Origin: Prochlorococcus sp. AG-402-C09
Lineage (GTDB): Bacteria > Cyanobacteriota > Cyanobacteriia > PCC-6307 > Cyanobiaceae
DNA length: 64,000 bases
Assembly (NCBI GenBank): GCA_003279565.1
Contig: QCHN01000003.1
Location: forward strand, 62,001-126,000
Direction: 5' to 3'
Each line of letters opens with the position of its first letter. The stretch's first letter is position 1. The notes under the pieces were generated by a model. It ran no database searches. It was not told where the DNA came from and saw nothing but the letters and a program-made list of their open reading frames with translations. The translations under genes were made by a program, and so were the position numbers. Positions 19,526 through 29,532 of the stretch are shown piece after piece.

Positions 19526-20248
19526 TTACGAAGATGAAGCTCTTAACTGAGAAAATAAACTAGAAAAAGAAGTATTTGTAGAATTATTTCTGTCATCAGG
19601 ATTTACAATTCCAGCAGAAATAATTGTTCTAAATGCATCTTCAACAGATATATCTAAATCCTTAACAGAGGCTTCTGGTACCAAGGTGTACCAACCAGTT
19701 GTAGGATTGGGTGCTGTAGGTATAAAAACACTTAATAACGGTTGATTTGGTTCAGTTTGAAGAGATGGTCCGACAATACCAGTAACAAAACCAACGCTGA
19801 ACAATCCTTCACGAGGATATTCAACTAAAACAACTCTGCGAAATCTTGTTGAGTTATCTCTGAGAAAAGTTTCTAAAAGTTGTTTAAGAGTTTTATAAAC
19901 AGATCCCGCAAGAGGTATACGAGAAAGCGTTCCTTCCCCAAACTCAAGCAACCATCTACCGACAAAATTTCTGGCCATAAGGCCTATCAACAAAATACCT
20001 AAGAGTGGAACCGTTAAACCCAACGCAAGATTGATTAGATCTTGCAATAAAGGATTAAGGGTAATAAAGGGATTTAATTGTTTTGGTATAGAAGTTAATA
20101 TTGCCAGAACAAAGCGGCTGACAATTGTAGACAACCAAATAGTGGTAGCTAAAGGAATAACCACCAACAGACCAGCTATAAGGTCATTTTTAAGATCCTG
20201 CTGAAGCCTTGAGCCAAGAGTCAGGTCTTCTTTTGGAGAGGACTGCAC
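19526..20248 (-). CDS. DUF502 family membrane protein
   Basis: The ~240-residue protein has two strong membrane segments (around 30-50 and 75-95). It also has the DUF502 core with GRWLLEFGEGTLSRIPLAG and VYKTLKQLLETF, then VVLVEYPREGLFSVGFVTG and FIPTAPNPTTGW. The family is widespread in bacteria and plants (COV-like); its molecular role is unknown. The start is probably the GTG at 20248; a TTG sits one codon earlier. It heads a run with nusB and ftsY. Confidence 0.9.
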   Translation of the reverse strand: MQSSPKEDLTLGSRLQQDLKNDLIAGLLVVIPLATTIWLSTIVSRFVLAILTSIPKQLNPFITLNPLLQDLINLALGLTVPLLGILLIGLMARNFVGRWLLEFGEGTLSRIPLAGSVYKTLKQLLETFLRDNSTRFRRVVLVEYPREGLFSVGFVTGIVGPSLQTEPNQPLLSVFIPTAPNPTTGWYTLVPEASVKDLDISVEDAFRTIISAGIVNPDDRNNSTNTSFSSLFSQLRASSS

Positions 20249-20270
20249 CAAATAAAGAGAGTCCGAAAAA

Positions 20271-20284
20271 TGTATATATATACA
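20271..20284. promoter_or_regulatory. AT palindrome upstream of DUF502 gene
   Basis: TGTATATATATACA is a perfect 14-bp palindrome 23 bp upstream of the DUF502 GTG. It contains TATA-type -10 candidates on both strands and may be part of the promoter, but in such AT-rich DNA it may also be chance. Confidence 0.3.
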
Positions 20285-20391
20285 ATCTAACCAAATTCAG
20301 TGCATTAATTAAATAATTTAAGCTATTAATAGAAATAAAACATTAAAAGAAAGTATTTAAAGGTTCAAATAAAGTCGAAATTGACTGGTAA

Positions 20392-20408
20392 ACCTTTTAG
20401 GTAAAGGT
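20392..20408. repeat. Small hairpin upstream of queG
   Basis: ACCTTT, a 5-base loop and AAAGGT form a perfect 6-bp stem 26 bp upstream of the queG GTG. TTGACT at 20381 could be a -35 element, although no good -10 follows at normal spacing. Confidence 0.3.
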
Positions 20409-20433
20409 AAAAATTATCCATGAAAAGCCACCT

Positions 20434-21378
20434 GTGAACTTAAAGACATCGATTGATCTAACAAAAAAAGTTAAAGAAGAAGCTTTTAAAGAAGGCTTTG
20501 ATGCAGTAGGAATTGCAAAAGTTCCAGGTTCCTCACGAATAAATCTGCGAACCGCTGCCTTAGAAAGATGGTTGCAAGCTGGACATCAAGCAAAAATGGA
20601 ATGGATGAAAAGCCCAAGAAGAAAAAATATTGAAAGCATGCTTCAAGGAGTTCAAAGTATTCTTGCCGTTGGGCTTAATTACTATGTGGATACAGACAAA
20701 GCACCTAAAAATTTATCAATTGCGAGGTATGGATGGGGACAGGACTATCATAAGATTATTGAAAAAAAATTGAAAAGAATTGCTCTATTTTTAGAAAAAG
20801 AAAGGCCTAATTCTAAATGGAAAATATGTGTCGACACAAGCGCATTTTTAGATAAAGCATGGGCCGAAGAAGCTGGAATTGGCTGGATTGGAAAACATAG
20901 CAATGTAATTAACTCTAAAATTGGTTCCTGGATGTTTATAGGTCATCTTTTGTCTACTGAGACTTTGGAGGCTGACGAACCTTCTAAACCAGTATGTGGT
21001 GAATGTGAAAAATGTATTGAGGCTTGTCCAACTAAAGCAATAGAAGAGCCATTTATTGTTAACGCAAATAAATGTTTGGCATATCACACTTTGGAAAACA
21101 GAGATAAAGAGTTACCAAAAAACATAGTTAATAAAATGGGTAATTGGATTGCTGGTTGTGATATTTGTCAAGAAGTATGTCCATGGAATGCAAACGACAT
21201 CCCAAACACTTCTGAACCTGATCTTCAGCCATCTCAATGGATATTGAACATAAATAAAAAAGATGCATTATCTTGGAGTGATTCACAATGGAAAGAGAAT
21301 TTAAAAAAATCTGCATTAAAACGAATTAAGCCTTGGATGTGGCGTAGAAATATAAATTCAATATTAAATAGTCAGTAA
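20434..21378 (+). CDS. queG: Epoxyqueuosine reductase
   Basis: QueG converts epoxyqueuosine to queuosine in tRNA, using cobalamin and two [4Fe-4S] clusters. The 314-residue protein has the YHKIIEKKLKR region, the catalytic-Asp segment CVDTSAFLDKAWAEEAGIGW near 130-150, and two ferredoxin-like cysteine sets (CGECEKCIEACP and CDICQEVCPWN). The start is a GTG at 20434; the ATG just upstream reads into a stop. The TPR gene follows after 2 bp. Confidence 0.95.
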   Translation: MNLKTSIDLTKKVKEEAFKEGFDAVGIAKVPGSSRINLRTAALERWLQAGHQAKMEWMKSPRRKNIESMLQGVQSILAVGLNYYVDTDKAPKNLSIARYGWGQDYHKIIEKKLKRIALFLEKERPNSKWKICVDTSAFLDKAWAEEAGIGWIGKHSNVINSKIGSWMFIGHLLSTETLEADEPSKPVCGECEKCIEACPTKAIEEPFIVNANKCLAYHTLENRDKELPKNIVNKMGNWIAGCDICQEVCPWNANDIPNTSEPDLQPSQWILNINKKDALSWSDSQWKENLKKSALKRIKPWMWRRNINSILNSQ

Positions 21379-21380
21379 GA

Positions 21381-22250
21381 ATGAAAAAACACTCTTCAAA
21401 ACTTTATCAAGTTATACTTTGTCTAATTCTTTTTGATTCTTGTTTTATTACAAGATCATCAAATGCATTTGTTCCTAGAGTTAACGAGCCAAATCAACAA
21501 GAGTTAGAATCTACATCTATACAAATTGGAAAAGCAGCTATACAACTGATTCGATTTGGACAAAATGATGAAGCAATTAAATTTTTAGAACTAGCAGTTA
21601 AATTAAATCCTAAGGAAAAAGACCTTTGGACAAGTCTTTCAGAAGCTCAGTTTAGGGGAAATAGAAAGTATCAAGCATTATCATCATTAAATAAAGCACT
21701 AAAATTAAAACCAAAAGAACAAAGTATATATTTCAGAAAAGCTTCTATATATATGGACTTAAATGATCCCAAAAAAGCCAAGTTTTATATAAAAAAAGGT
21801 TTATTAATTAATAACAAAAATGAGAGAGGCTATTTTCAGCTAGGTAATGCTGAAATAATGTTAAATAATTATAAATCAGCACTAATTGCATTTAAAACAT
21901 CTTCAAGCATTAATTCAAATTTTTGGCAATCTATTAATAATGAAGGTCTTGTTTTATATGAATTAAATAATTCAAAAGAAGCTATATCAAAATTTCAGTC
22001 AGCATTAAAAATCAGCAATGATGCGGAGCCAATGTTAGCGTTAGCAGTAGCATTATTTTCCTCAAACAACAAATCTATTGAATCATTGAACTTAGCAAAA
22101 AATGCTTTAAAATCTAATCCCAAATATGTTTTAAACGACTATCAAGCTCAGCAATTATGGGGGGAGAAATTACAAAAATCAGCACAACTTTTATTTAAAA
22201 TGCAAGAAATGAAAAAAGTAGTTAATGAAGCCAAAGAAAAAAGTCAATGA
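21381..22250 (+). CDS. Secreted tetratricopeptide repeat protein
   Basis: The 289-residue protein has a hydrophobic N-terminal signal (about residues 10-30, ending SSNAF). At least four degenerate TPR units follow, for example AIKFLELAVKLNPKEKDLW, ALSSLNKALKLKPKEQSIY and AISKFQSALKI. TPRs scaffold protein contacts; no enzymatic domain is visible. It is 2 bp after queG, so probably co-transcribed, but no functional link is evident. Confidence 0.88.
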   Translation: MKKHSSKLYQVILCLILFDSCFITRSSNAFVPRVNEPNQQELESTSIQIGKAAIQLIRFGQNDEAIKFLELAVKLNPKEKDLWTSLSEAQFRGNRKYQALSSLNKALKLKPKEQSIYFRKASIYMDLNDPKKAKFYIKKGLLINNKNERGYFQLGNAEIMLNNYKSALIAFKTSSSINSNFWQSINNEGLVLYELNNSKEAISKFQSALKISNDAEPMLALAVALFSSNNKSIESLNLAKNALKSNPKYVLNDYQAQQLWGEKLQKSAQLLFKMQEMKKVVNEAKEKSQ

Positions 22251-22294
22251 ATTAATGTTTAACAAAAAACTGGTTTTTAACAGATTAGTTAGTA

Positions 22295-22316
22295 GCCTAA
22301 ATAAAGAAATTTAGGC
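22295..22316. terminator. Perfect hairpin just upstream of topoisomerase gene
   Basis: GCCTAAAT (22295-22302), a 6-base loop and ATTTAGGC (22309-22316) make a perfect 8-bp stem that ends 17 bases before the topoisomerase ATG. There is no U-run after it, so it is a poor intrinsic terminator for the TPR gene and could instead be a 5'-UTR structure. Both readings remain open. Confidence 0.5.
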
Positions 22317-22333
22317 CTCTTACAAACTCAGAG

Positions 22334-24817
22334 ATGGCCAAGGAACGCCTGAAACCAATATCGTTGCATCAAGAGATGCAGCGTTCTTATCTCGAATACG
22401 CAATGAGCGTAATCGTTGGAAGAGCATTGCCAGACGCAAGAGATGGATTGAAACCCGTGCAAAGAAGAATTCTTTTTGCAATGCACGAATTAGGACTCAC
22501 ACCTGATAGGCCTTATAGAAAATGTGCCCGTGTAGTAGGAGATGTTCTTGGTAAATACCATCCGCATGGAGATCAAGCCGTTTACGATGCACTTGTAAGG
22601 CAAGTACAAATTTTTAGTTCAAGATACCCAATTCTTGATGGTCACGGAAACTTTGGATCAATTGATGACGATCCACCAGCTGCAATGAGATATACAGAAA
22701 CTCGACTAGCTGCTATTTCTAACGATGCAATTTTAAGTGAAATAGATCAAGAAACTGTTGATTTCTCTCCAAATTTTGACGGGTCACAACAAGAACCAGA
22801 TGTCTTACCAGCTCAACTACCTTTCCTCATTTTAAATGGAAGTGCTGGAATTGCTGTTGGAATGGCCACTAGTATTCCACCTCATAATTTAAACGAAGTA
22901 GTAGATGCTCTAATAGCAGTTATAAAAAAACCCTCATTAAGCGAAGAAAAATTATTAGAACTAATTCCTGGACCAGACTTTCCAACAGGAGGGGAAATCT
23001 TAAAAAGTAATGGAATAAAAGAAACTTACACAAAAGGAAGGGGAAGTATAACGATGAGAGGGATAGCTCATATTGAGGAAATTAATCCAGGAAAAGGTAA
23101 GCACAAAAGAAATGGAATTATTATTACTGAATTGCCATATCAACTCAACAAAGCTAATTGGATTGAGAAATTAGCTGAACTAGTAAATAATGGAAAAGTT
23201 GCTGGAATAGCCGATATTAGAGATGAAAGCGATAGAGATGGAATGAGAATTCTTGTAGAAATAAAAAGAGATTCTGATCCAAAAAAAATTCTAGATTTTT
23301 TATATCAAAAAACTTCCTTACAAAGTAATTTTGGTGCTATTTTACTTGCACTAGTTAATGGTCAACCTGTACAACTTACACTAAGAAAACTATTAGTAAA
23401 TTTCCTAGAATTTAGAGAAAATACTATTTTACTTAGAAGTAATTATCTATTAAAAAATATTAAAAATAGACAAGAAATAGTTGAAGCACTAATCCAAGCT
23501 ATAAATAATCTTAGAGAGATAATAAATTTAATTGAAAAATCTAAAGATTCTGCTGAAGCTAAAAAGAATTTAATTAATAGTTTAAAGATAAATGACAGAC
23601 AAGCTGATGGAATTTTAAGTATGCCTTTAAAAAAAATTACAAGTCTTGAAAAAAATTCATTAAAGAAAGAGATAGACGCTTTAAAAAATAAAAGAGATGA
23701 TCTTGAATCAATTATTAACGATAGAGAAAAGTTGTTAAAAGTAATGGTTAAAGAACTAAAAGAACTTAAAAAAAGATTTGGAAGTACTAGAAGAACAAAA
23801 TTAATAGAAGGCGGAGATGCTCTAATTGCAGAGCGAATAGCAAATCAACGACCAAACAAAGAGCTTCAAAGAATAAATGCTCTAAAAGAATTACCAGCAG
23901 ATTCTGAAATTATTATTCAATCAAATAATGAAATAAAAATAATCCCATCAATAACAATCAAAAAATTAAAATTAAAAGAAAGCAACCAAGAAAGAAAAGA
24001 CATTCTACCTTCAAAACTAATATGGCCTGTCAATAATGAACCAAAAATCCTAGCTATAAGTCGATCAGGTAAAATAGGTCTTCTTAAATGGGAGTTTGCA
24101 GGACAAAAACCTGGACCATTAGAACATTTCTTACCCGCAGGTTTAGAAAATGATGAAATAATTAATCTTATTCCATTACCAGAAAAGAAAGATATAAGTT
24201 TAGGATTAATCAGTAGTGATGGAAAATTTAAAAGAGTTTCATTTAGTGAAATTACAGATATATCGAATAGATCAACAACAATTTTGAAATTAAAAGATAA
24301 TATTAAGCTTAAATCTTGTCTTCTTTGTGAAGATAATAGCTATCTATACATAATAAGTGATATTGGCAGAATTCTTAAAATCAAAATCACAGAAAAAAGC
24401 TTTCCATGTATGGGAAAATTAGCTCAAGGAACTAATATAATGAAACTATTCCCTAAAGAAAATATCGTTGAAGCTATAAATATTCAAGAAGAACAAAATA
24501 AAGATCTGATTTTAATAACTAATAGAGGATATTTTATAAAACATAATACAAAAGATATAAAAATTTCTCAAAAAGGAGAGTTAGGAACAATGGGAATCAA
24601 TTTTAAAGATAATAAAAAATTCAATGATAGAATAATTAATTGTTTTATAAATAATAAATACGTTTATATCAAGACAGATAAAGAAAGGTACAAAAGATTA
24701 GAAGAAGATCAAATTGATAATAGTTCCTATAAAAAAGAGAAAAAATTAAATATAGAATTAGATGATAACGAATTTATAAAATCTATTTTCTCAATGATAA
24801 TACCAGAAAAAAATTAA
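22334..24817 (+). CDS. Type IIA DNA topoisomerase A subunit (GyrA/ParC family)
   Basis: The 827-residue protein has the breakage-reunion domain with [31 protein letters not shown] and the active-site tyrosine Y120 in [11 protein letters not shown] coiled coil (~430-500) and a divergent, Lys/Ile-rich C-terminal beta-pinwheel follow. I find no canonical GyrA box (QRRGG[RK]G); the nearest match is QKGELGTMG. That favours a ParC-like or second A subunit, but gyrase cannot be excluded. Residue 81 is Gln where E. coli GyrA has Ser83. Its stop codon shares a TTAA palindrome with purF. Confidence 0.93.
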   Translation: MAKERLKPISLHQEMQRSYLEYAMSVIVGRALPDARDGLKPVQRRILFAMHELGLTPDRPYRKCARVVGDVLGKYHPHGDQAVYDALVRQVQIFSSRYPILDGHGNFGSIDDDPPAAMRYTETRLAAISNDAILSEIDQETVDFSPNFDGSQQEPDVLPAQLPFLILNGSAGIAVGMATSIPPHNLNEVVDALIAVIKKPSLSEEKLLELIPGPDFPTGGEILKSNGIKETYTKGRGSITMRGIAHIEEINPGKGKHKRNGIIITELPYQLNKANWIEKLAELVNNGKVAGIADIRDESDRDGMRILVEIKRDSDPKKILDFLYQKTSLQSNFGAILLALVNGQPVQLTLRKLLVNFLEFRENTILLRSNYLLKNIKNRQEIVEALIQAINNLREIINLIEKSKDSAEAKKNLINSLKINDRQADGILSMPLKKITSLEKNSLKKEIDALKNKRDDLESIINDREKLLKVMVKELKELKKRFGSTRRTKLIEGGDALIAERIANQRPNKELQRINALKELPADSEIIIQSNNEIKIIPSITIKKLKLKESNQERKDILPSKLIWPVNNEPKILAISRSGKIGLLKWEFAGQKPGPLEHFLPAGLENDEIINLIPLPEKKDISLGLISSDGKFKRVSFSEITDISNRSTTILKLKDNIKLKSCLLCEDNSYLYIISDIGRILKIKITEKSFPCMGKLAQGTNIMKLFPKENIVEAINIQEEQNKDLILITNRGYFIKHNTKDIKISQKGELGTMGINFKDNKKFNDRIINCFINNKYVYIKTDKERYKRLEEDQIDNSSYKKEKKLNIELDDNEFIKSIFSMIIPEKN

Positions 24818-26271
24818 GATAAAGACGTTTTTTCAACCCAGTTTAAATATTCATCAGTGACAGTTCCAGTAACATATTTACCGGTAAAACAAGATAAGTC
24901 TAATTCTTTAATATTAGATTTATTAGTAATAGCTTTAGTAAGGTCCTCTACTTCTTGATATATCATTTTATCAATCAATAAAGTATCTTCTATTTCATTG
25001 ATATTTCTATTATAAGCAATCAATTCATTCCTGCTTGGCATATTTATTCCATAAACATGTGGATATCTAATTGGTGGAGCAGCAGATGTAAAAGTAACTT
25101 TATTAGCACCTGCACTTCTTGCCATTTGAACTATTTGCTGAGATGTCGTTCCTCTGACAACTGAATCATCAACTATCAAAACATTTTTATTTTTAAATTC
25201 AGTACTCATCGCATTTAATTTCTGACGAACAGATCGTTTTCTTAAGGATTGACCTGGCATAATAAAAGTTCTACCAACATAACGATTCTTAAAAAAGCCC
25301 TCCCTATATTCAATTCCTAACTGTCTTGCCACTTGCATTGCTGCAGGTCTAGAGGAGTCAGGTATTGGCATTACTACGTCTACATCGCCAAGTGAAATTT
25401 GTTTTTTGATGGTCTCTGCTAATAAATCTCCCATTCTTAATCTTGACTCATAAACAGAAATACCATTCATTATTGAGTCAGGTCTAGCTAAATAAACATA
25501 TTCAAATGAACAAGGGAATAATCTAGGATGATTTGAACATTGTTTAGAAAAAAATTCGCCTTCAGATGTAATAAAAATCGCCTCTCCTGGTTCAACATCT
25601 CTAACAATTTGATAATCATTATTTTCAATAACTAATGATTCACTAGCAATTACCCATTCGGGTTTGTTTTTTTCTTTTACTCTTTTACCAATTACTAAAG
25701 GACGTATTCCAAAAGGATCTCTAAAAGCTAAAAGACCATGACCTGCAATTAAAGCAATAGAAGCATAAGATCCCTCTACTCTCTCATGAAGTCTATGAAC
25801 AGCAGTAAAGAGATCATCTGGATTTATATCTTTTCCTTTTATTGCACTATTAAGTTCTGTTGCTAAAACATTTAATAACATTTCAGTATCACTCGATGTA
25901 TTTGTATGCCTTCTATCAACCTTAAAAAGCTCTTTTTCTAACTCTCTAGTATTAGTTAAATTTCCATTATGAACAAGAATTATCCCATAAGGGGCGTTTA
26001 CATAAAAAGGTTGCGCCTCCTCTTCTCTATGAGCAGCACCTTTAGTCGCATATCGCACATGTCCTAATCCAACCTTGCCGATCAAACTTCTCATGTCTCT
26101 AGTTCTATAAGCTTCTCTTACTTGACCTTTGGATTTATTAATATGAAAAACACTTCCATCCATTGTCGCTATACCCGTAGAGTCTTGACCTCTATGCTGA
26201 AGCAATAAAAGACTATCGTAAATTTGTTGATTACATTGATCTGTTGAAACAACTCCTACAATTCCACACAT
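24814..26271 (-). CDS. purF: Amidophosphoribosyltransferase
   Basis: PurF makes phosphoribosylamine from PRPP and glutamine, the committed step of purine synthesis. The protein (485 residues) starts MCGIVGVV, so Cys2 is exposed by Met removal with no propeptide. The PRPP loop is [13 protein letters not shown]. Iron-sulfur enzymes of this family use four cysteines. Here the one before FYGI/FMGI is replaced (YPHVYGIN) and the first of the CxxC pair is missing (LDLSCFTGK), so the cluster is probably absent. It is the last gene of the dnaN-PRC-purL-purF run. Confidence 0.96.
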   Translation of the reverse strand: MCGIVGVVSTDQCNQQIYDSLLLLQHRGQDSTGIATMDGSVFHINKSKGQVREAYRTRDMRSLIGKVGLGHVRYATKGAAHREEEAQPFYVNAPYGIILVHNGNLTNTRELEKELFKVDRRHTNTSSDTEMLLNVLATELNSAIKGKDINPDDLFTAVHRLHERVEGSYASIALIAGHGLLAFRDPFGIRPLVIGKRVKEKNKPEWVIASESLVIENNDYQIVRDVEPGEAIFITSEGEFFSKQCSNHPRLFPCSFEYVYLARPDSIMNGISVYESRLRMGDLLAETIKKQISLGDVDVVMPIPDSSRPAAMQVARQLGIEYREGFFKNRYVGRTFIMPGQSLRKRSVRQKLNAMSTEFKNKNVLIVDDSVVRGTTSQQIVQMARSAGANKVTFTSAAPPIRYPHVYGINMPSRNELIAYNRNINEIEDTLLIDKMIYQEVEDLTKAITNKSNIKELDLSCFTGKYVTGTVTDEYLNWVEKTSLS

Positions 26272-26332
26272 AATTATATTCCTTGGTTACGTGAAATACA
26301 TTTAATTTGAAAATTATAATTCATAAATGATT

Positions 26333-28744
26333 TTATTTAGTGACTTTTTTTAAAATGCTGTTTTTATATGTATCTTTCAAATCAAAAATATCAACATCTA
26401 TAATCAATTTATTGCCTTGATATACTGATAACTTATTTTGATTATTTACATTACCTAAGTGACATATTGAAAAACTAATAGATTGTTCTAAAGATATTTT
26501 TTTATAATATTTTTTTAACTCTACACTTTGATCTTTTGAACAACTAATTAAAACTCTTGCTCCTCCTTCCCCAAAAAGTAGACGATCTAATCTTGATTCG
26601 CTTGAAGGGATTAGAATATTTGCACCAAGCCCTGAAGAAATACAACATTCAGCTAAAGCGACTGATAATCCTCCATCACCTAAATCATGAGCTGAATTAA
26701 TCATACATTTTTTAATTATATTTCTTAAGAAAAAATGAACTTGTTGCTCTAAATTTAAATCTATTTCTGGCGGTCTTCCTGTTTTTAATCCATGTATAAA
26801 CTCTAAAAAAGATGAAGCAGATAATGAAATTCTACTATCTTGATTGTTAATAGTTTCTAAAGGTAATCCTATCATCCATATTTGATCACCTTCTTTCAGC
26901 CAAGATTTTTTACAAACTTTATTGATGTCTTCTATTAATCCAACCATCCCAATTACAGGAGTTGGATGTATTGGTATAACTGTATTATTTGATTGTTTTG
27001 TATCATTATACAAAGATACGTTTCCTCCTGTAACGGGGGTCTTTAGTACTTTACAAGCTTTACTAATTCCTTTACAAGACATTGATAACTGCCAAAAACC
27101 TACTGGTTTTTCAGGGGAAGAAAAATTTAAATTATTTGTAATCGCTATAGGTTCAGCTCCCACACAACTCAAGTTTCTAGCCGCTTCTGCAACAGCAGAC
27201 ATACTTCCACGTTCTGGATCTAAATACACCCATCTATCATTACAATCAACCACAGATGCTATTCCTCTATTTTGATTTGATTTAGTTTCAAAGTCATTTT
27301 GAGAACGAATTCTAATAACAGCTGCATCAGCTTCTCCAGGACCAATAACTGTATTAGATTGAACTTGATAATCGTATTGTTTATATATCCAATTTTTTGA
27401 AGCTATTGAAGGAGTACTTAATAAATTTAATAGTACATTTTTCCAACTAATAAATAAATTATTGTTTACACTAATGATTCCATCTATTAAATTTTTCGGT
27501 AATAAATCTTCAGTCCATTTCCAATGATCTTTTAAGTATTCAGGCGTTGAATTTATTAATAAATGTTCCTCTATAGGTGTATCATCAGCAAGTGCAGATG
27601 CAGGTAAATCTGCGACAACTTCTCCTTTATGTAAAACTCTTACAACTTTTTCTTTTAAAACTTTTCCAACAACTTCAACATATAATCCCCACCTCATAAA
27701 TAGTTGCCTCAATTCTTTTTCCGAACCAGGTTTAACAACAAATAACATTCGTTCTTGTGATTCAGATAACAAGAATTCGTATGAAGTCATTTCTTTTTCT
27801 CTTGCTGGAACAAGATCAAGGTTCAATTCAATTCCTACCTGACCTTTTGAAGCCATTTCAGAACAACTACAAGTAAGACCCGCAGCTCCCATATCCTGAG
27901 CAGCAATTACATAGCCTGTTTTAAACGCCTCTAAACAAGCTTCTATTAATCCTTTTTCAAGAAAAGGATCCCCCACTTGTACAGCAGGTCGATCATCTAT
28001 AGAAGTTTTTGAAAGTTCGGAACTAGCAAAACTTGCTCCTCCCATGCCATCTCTACCAGTTGTATTTCCTACATAAAGAACTGGAAAATCTATTCCACTA
28101 GCTCCTGAACAAACTATTTCATCTGTTTCCATCAAACCCAATGCCATCGCATTAACTAAAGGATTACCTGAATAACTACTATCAAATCCAACTTCTCCTC
28201 CAATAGTGGGAACACCTACACAATTTCCATAATGCGAAATTCCTGCTACAACACCTTCTAGTAAACCGATATTTTTTTCATCTTCTAAAGGACCAAATCT
28301 CAAAGCATTTAATAAAGCTATTGGTCTTGCTCCCATAGTAAAAATATCCCTCAAAATCCCACCTACTCCTGTTGCTGCACCTTGAAAAGGCTCCACAGCA
28401 GATGGATGATTATGACTTTCAATTTTAAAAACTAATTTTTGATTACAACCAATATCTACAACTCCTGCATTTTCTCCAGGTCCAACAAGAATTCGAGGAC
28501 CTGTCGTAGGAAATTTCTTTAATAAAGGACGAGAATTTCGATAACAACAATGCTCAGACCACATAACACCAAACATTCCTAATTCATTTCTATTTGGAGG
28601 TCTCTTAAGTCTTCTACAAATTTCAAGATAATCAGATTGTTTTAATCCTTCTTGGCTTAGAGAAGATAAAACATCGTATTCAACAAGGAAATTTGATGAA
28701 TTGATTAATTGTTGAAAATCATTATTGTCTGATAAAAATGTCAT
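26333..28744 (-). CDS. purL: Phosphoribosylformylglycinamidine synthase subunit PurL
   Basis: PurL uses ATP and ammonia (delivered by PurQ, with PurS) to make FGAM in purine synthesis. The 803-residue length is that of the small PurL type. Motifs include [31 protein letters not shown] (ATP/substrate region), [29 protein letters not shown] and [15 protein letters not shown]. It begins 3 bp after the PRC-barrel gene stop, and purF follows after 61 bp, indicating an operon. Confidence 0.97.
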   Translation of the reverse strand: MTFLSDNNDFQQLINSSNFLVEYDVLSSLSQEGLKQSDYLEICRRLKRPPNRNELGMFGVMWSEHCCYRNSRPLLKKFPTTGPRILVGPGENAGVVDIGCNQKLVFKIESHNHPSAVEPFQGAATGVGGILRDIFTMGARPIALLNALRFGPLEDEKNIGLLEGVVAGISHYGNCVGVPTIGGEVGFDSSYSGNPLVNAMALGLMETDEIVCSGASGIDFPVLYVGNTTGRDGMGGASFASSELSKTSIDDRPAVQVGDPFLEKGLIEACLEAFKTGYVIAAQDMGAAGLTCSCSEMASKGQVGIELNLDLVPAREKEMTSYEFLLSESQERMLFVVKPGSEKELRQLFMRWGLYVEVVGKVLKEKVVRVLHKGEVVADLPASALADDTPIEEHLLINSTPEYLKDHWKWTEDLLPKNLIDGIISVNNNLFISWKNVLLNLLSTPSIASKNWIYKQYDYQVQSNTVIGPGEADAAVIRIRSQNDFETKSNQNRGIASVVDCNDRWVYLDPERGSMSAVAEAARNLSCVGAEPIAITNNLNFSSPEKPVGFWQLSMSCKGISKACKVLKTPVTGGNVSLYNDTKQSNNTVIPIHPTPVIGMVGLIEDINKVCKKSWLKEGDQIWMIGLPLETINNQDSRISLSASSFLEFIHGLKTGRPPEIDLNLEQQVHFFLRNIIKKCMINSAHDLGDGGLSVALAECCISSGLGANILIPSSESRLDRLLFGEGGARVLISCSKDQSVELKKYYKKISLEQSISFSICHLGNVNNQNKLSVYQGNKLIIDVDIFDLKDTYKNSILKKVTK

Positions 28745-28747
28745 TAA

Positions 28748-29530
28748 TTAAATCCAAGGATCAAGATCACTTTCATTTGGTGAGCCTTTTTTTCTTTGTT
28801 TTTTATTCATTGTATTAAATTCTTCAGAAGTATCTATATCTAAATTATCTATCCAATCATCGTATAAATCCTGATTATTCTGAGTTTTAGAGTCATCATC
28901 AATAGATTCGCTAGTATTCTCAATAATTTGATCATCAATCCATCCCTCAAGTCGATCAGAAGCGTTATAAGTCAAGTCTTGAAATTGAGTTTTCCATTTT
29001 CTACTCTTGCTAAGAAATTCTTCTTTTAAACTTGCTCTCTGTATAGGTAGATCTTCTAATGAATCAATATCGCAGGAGATAGAACCAGGTTGTTTATCAA
29101 TAATTTGAGATAACAATAAACGCCAACGACTTGTCCCTGGTATTAATGGATTTGTTCGACTCACTAAATAATATTCTATTTTTCCATTTTTGAGCTCAAA
29201 AAGAAAGTCCGCTAATAAACCTATTTTTTGACCACTTCTATTAAAAATATTAGCGCCCAATAAAGTAGGAAAACGTTCCAATGTTTGTTCGTCAGAACTT
29301 GAACAAGGCCCTTTTACAAATACCTCTTGTTGATTTAATCCTTTTACCTGATCTAACCTCCAAACCTTTCTTTCTAGACTCAAATTAGAGGGCTTACTTA
29401 TTAATCCAAGTATTCGATGTACAGGAGGATGCATCCATGGTTTAACAACTGGACCATGATCGATTCCGTTTTCGCATCGAATATTATGTTTTAATAACTC
29501 ACTAAGAAATAGTTTAGTTTGATTACTCAA
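28748..29530 (-). CDS. PRC-barrel domain protein between dnaN and purL
   Basis: The 260-residue protein has a first half with a Trp/His-rich segment (HGPVVKPWMHPPVHRILGL). A PRC-barrel-like stretch follows near residues 85-125 (LLGANIFNRSGQKIGLLAD then FLFELKNGKIEYYLVS). The second half is charged, ending in an acidic tail. PRC barrels occur in photosynthetic reaction-centre H subunits and in RimM. The function here is unknown. It sits 2 bp after dnaN and 3 bp before purL, so it must be co-expressed with replication and purine genes. Confidence 0.82.
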   Translation of the reverse strand: MSNQTKLFLSELLKHNIRCENGIDHGPVVKPWMHPPVHRILGLISKPSNLSLERKVWRLDQVKGLNQQEVFVKGPCSSSDEQTLERFPTLLGANIFNRSGQKIGLLADFLFELKNGKIEYYLVSRTNPLIPGTSRWRLLLSQIIDKQPGSISCDIDSLEDLPIQRASLKEEFLSKSRKWKTQFQDLTYNASDRLEGWIDDQIIENTSESIDDDSKTQNNQDLYDDWIDNLDIDTSEEFNTMNKKQRKKGSPNESDLDPWI

Positions 29531-29532
29531 AA

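Noticed and set aside
22265..22278. AAAAACTGGTTTTT hairpin after the TPR gene
   Set aside because: The stem is only A-T pairs with a four-base loop and is too weak to call a terminator.
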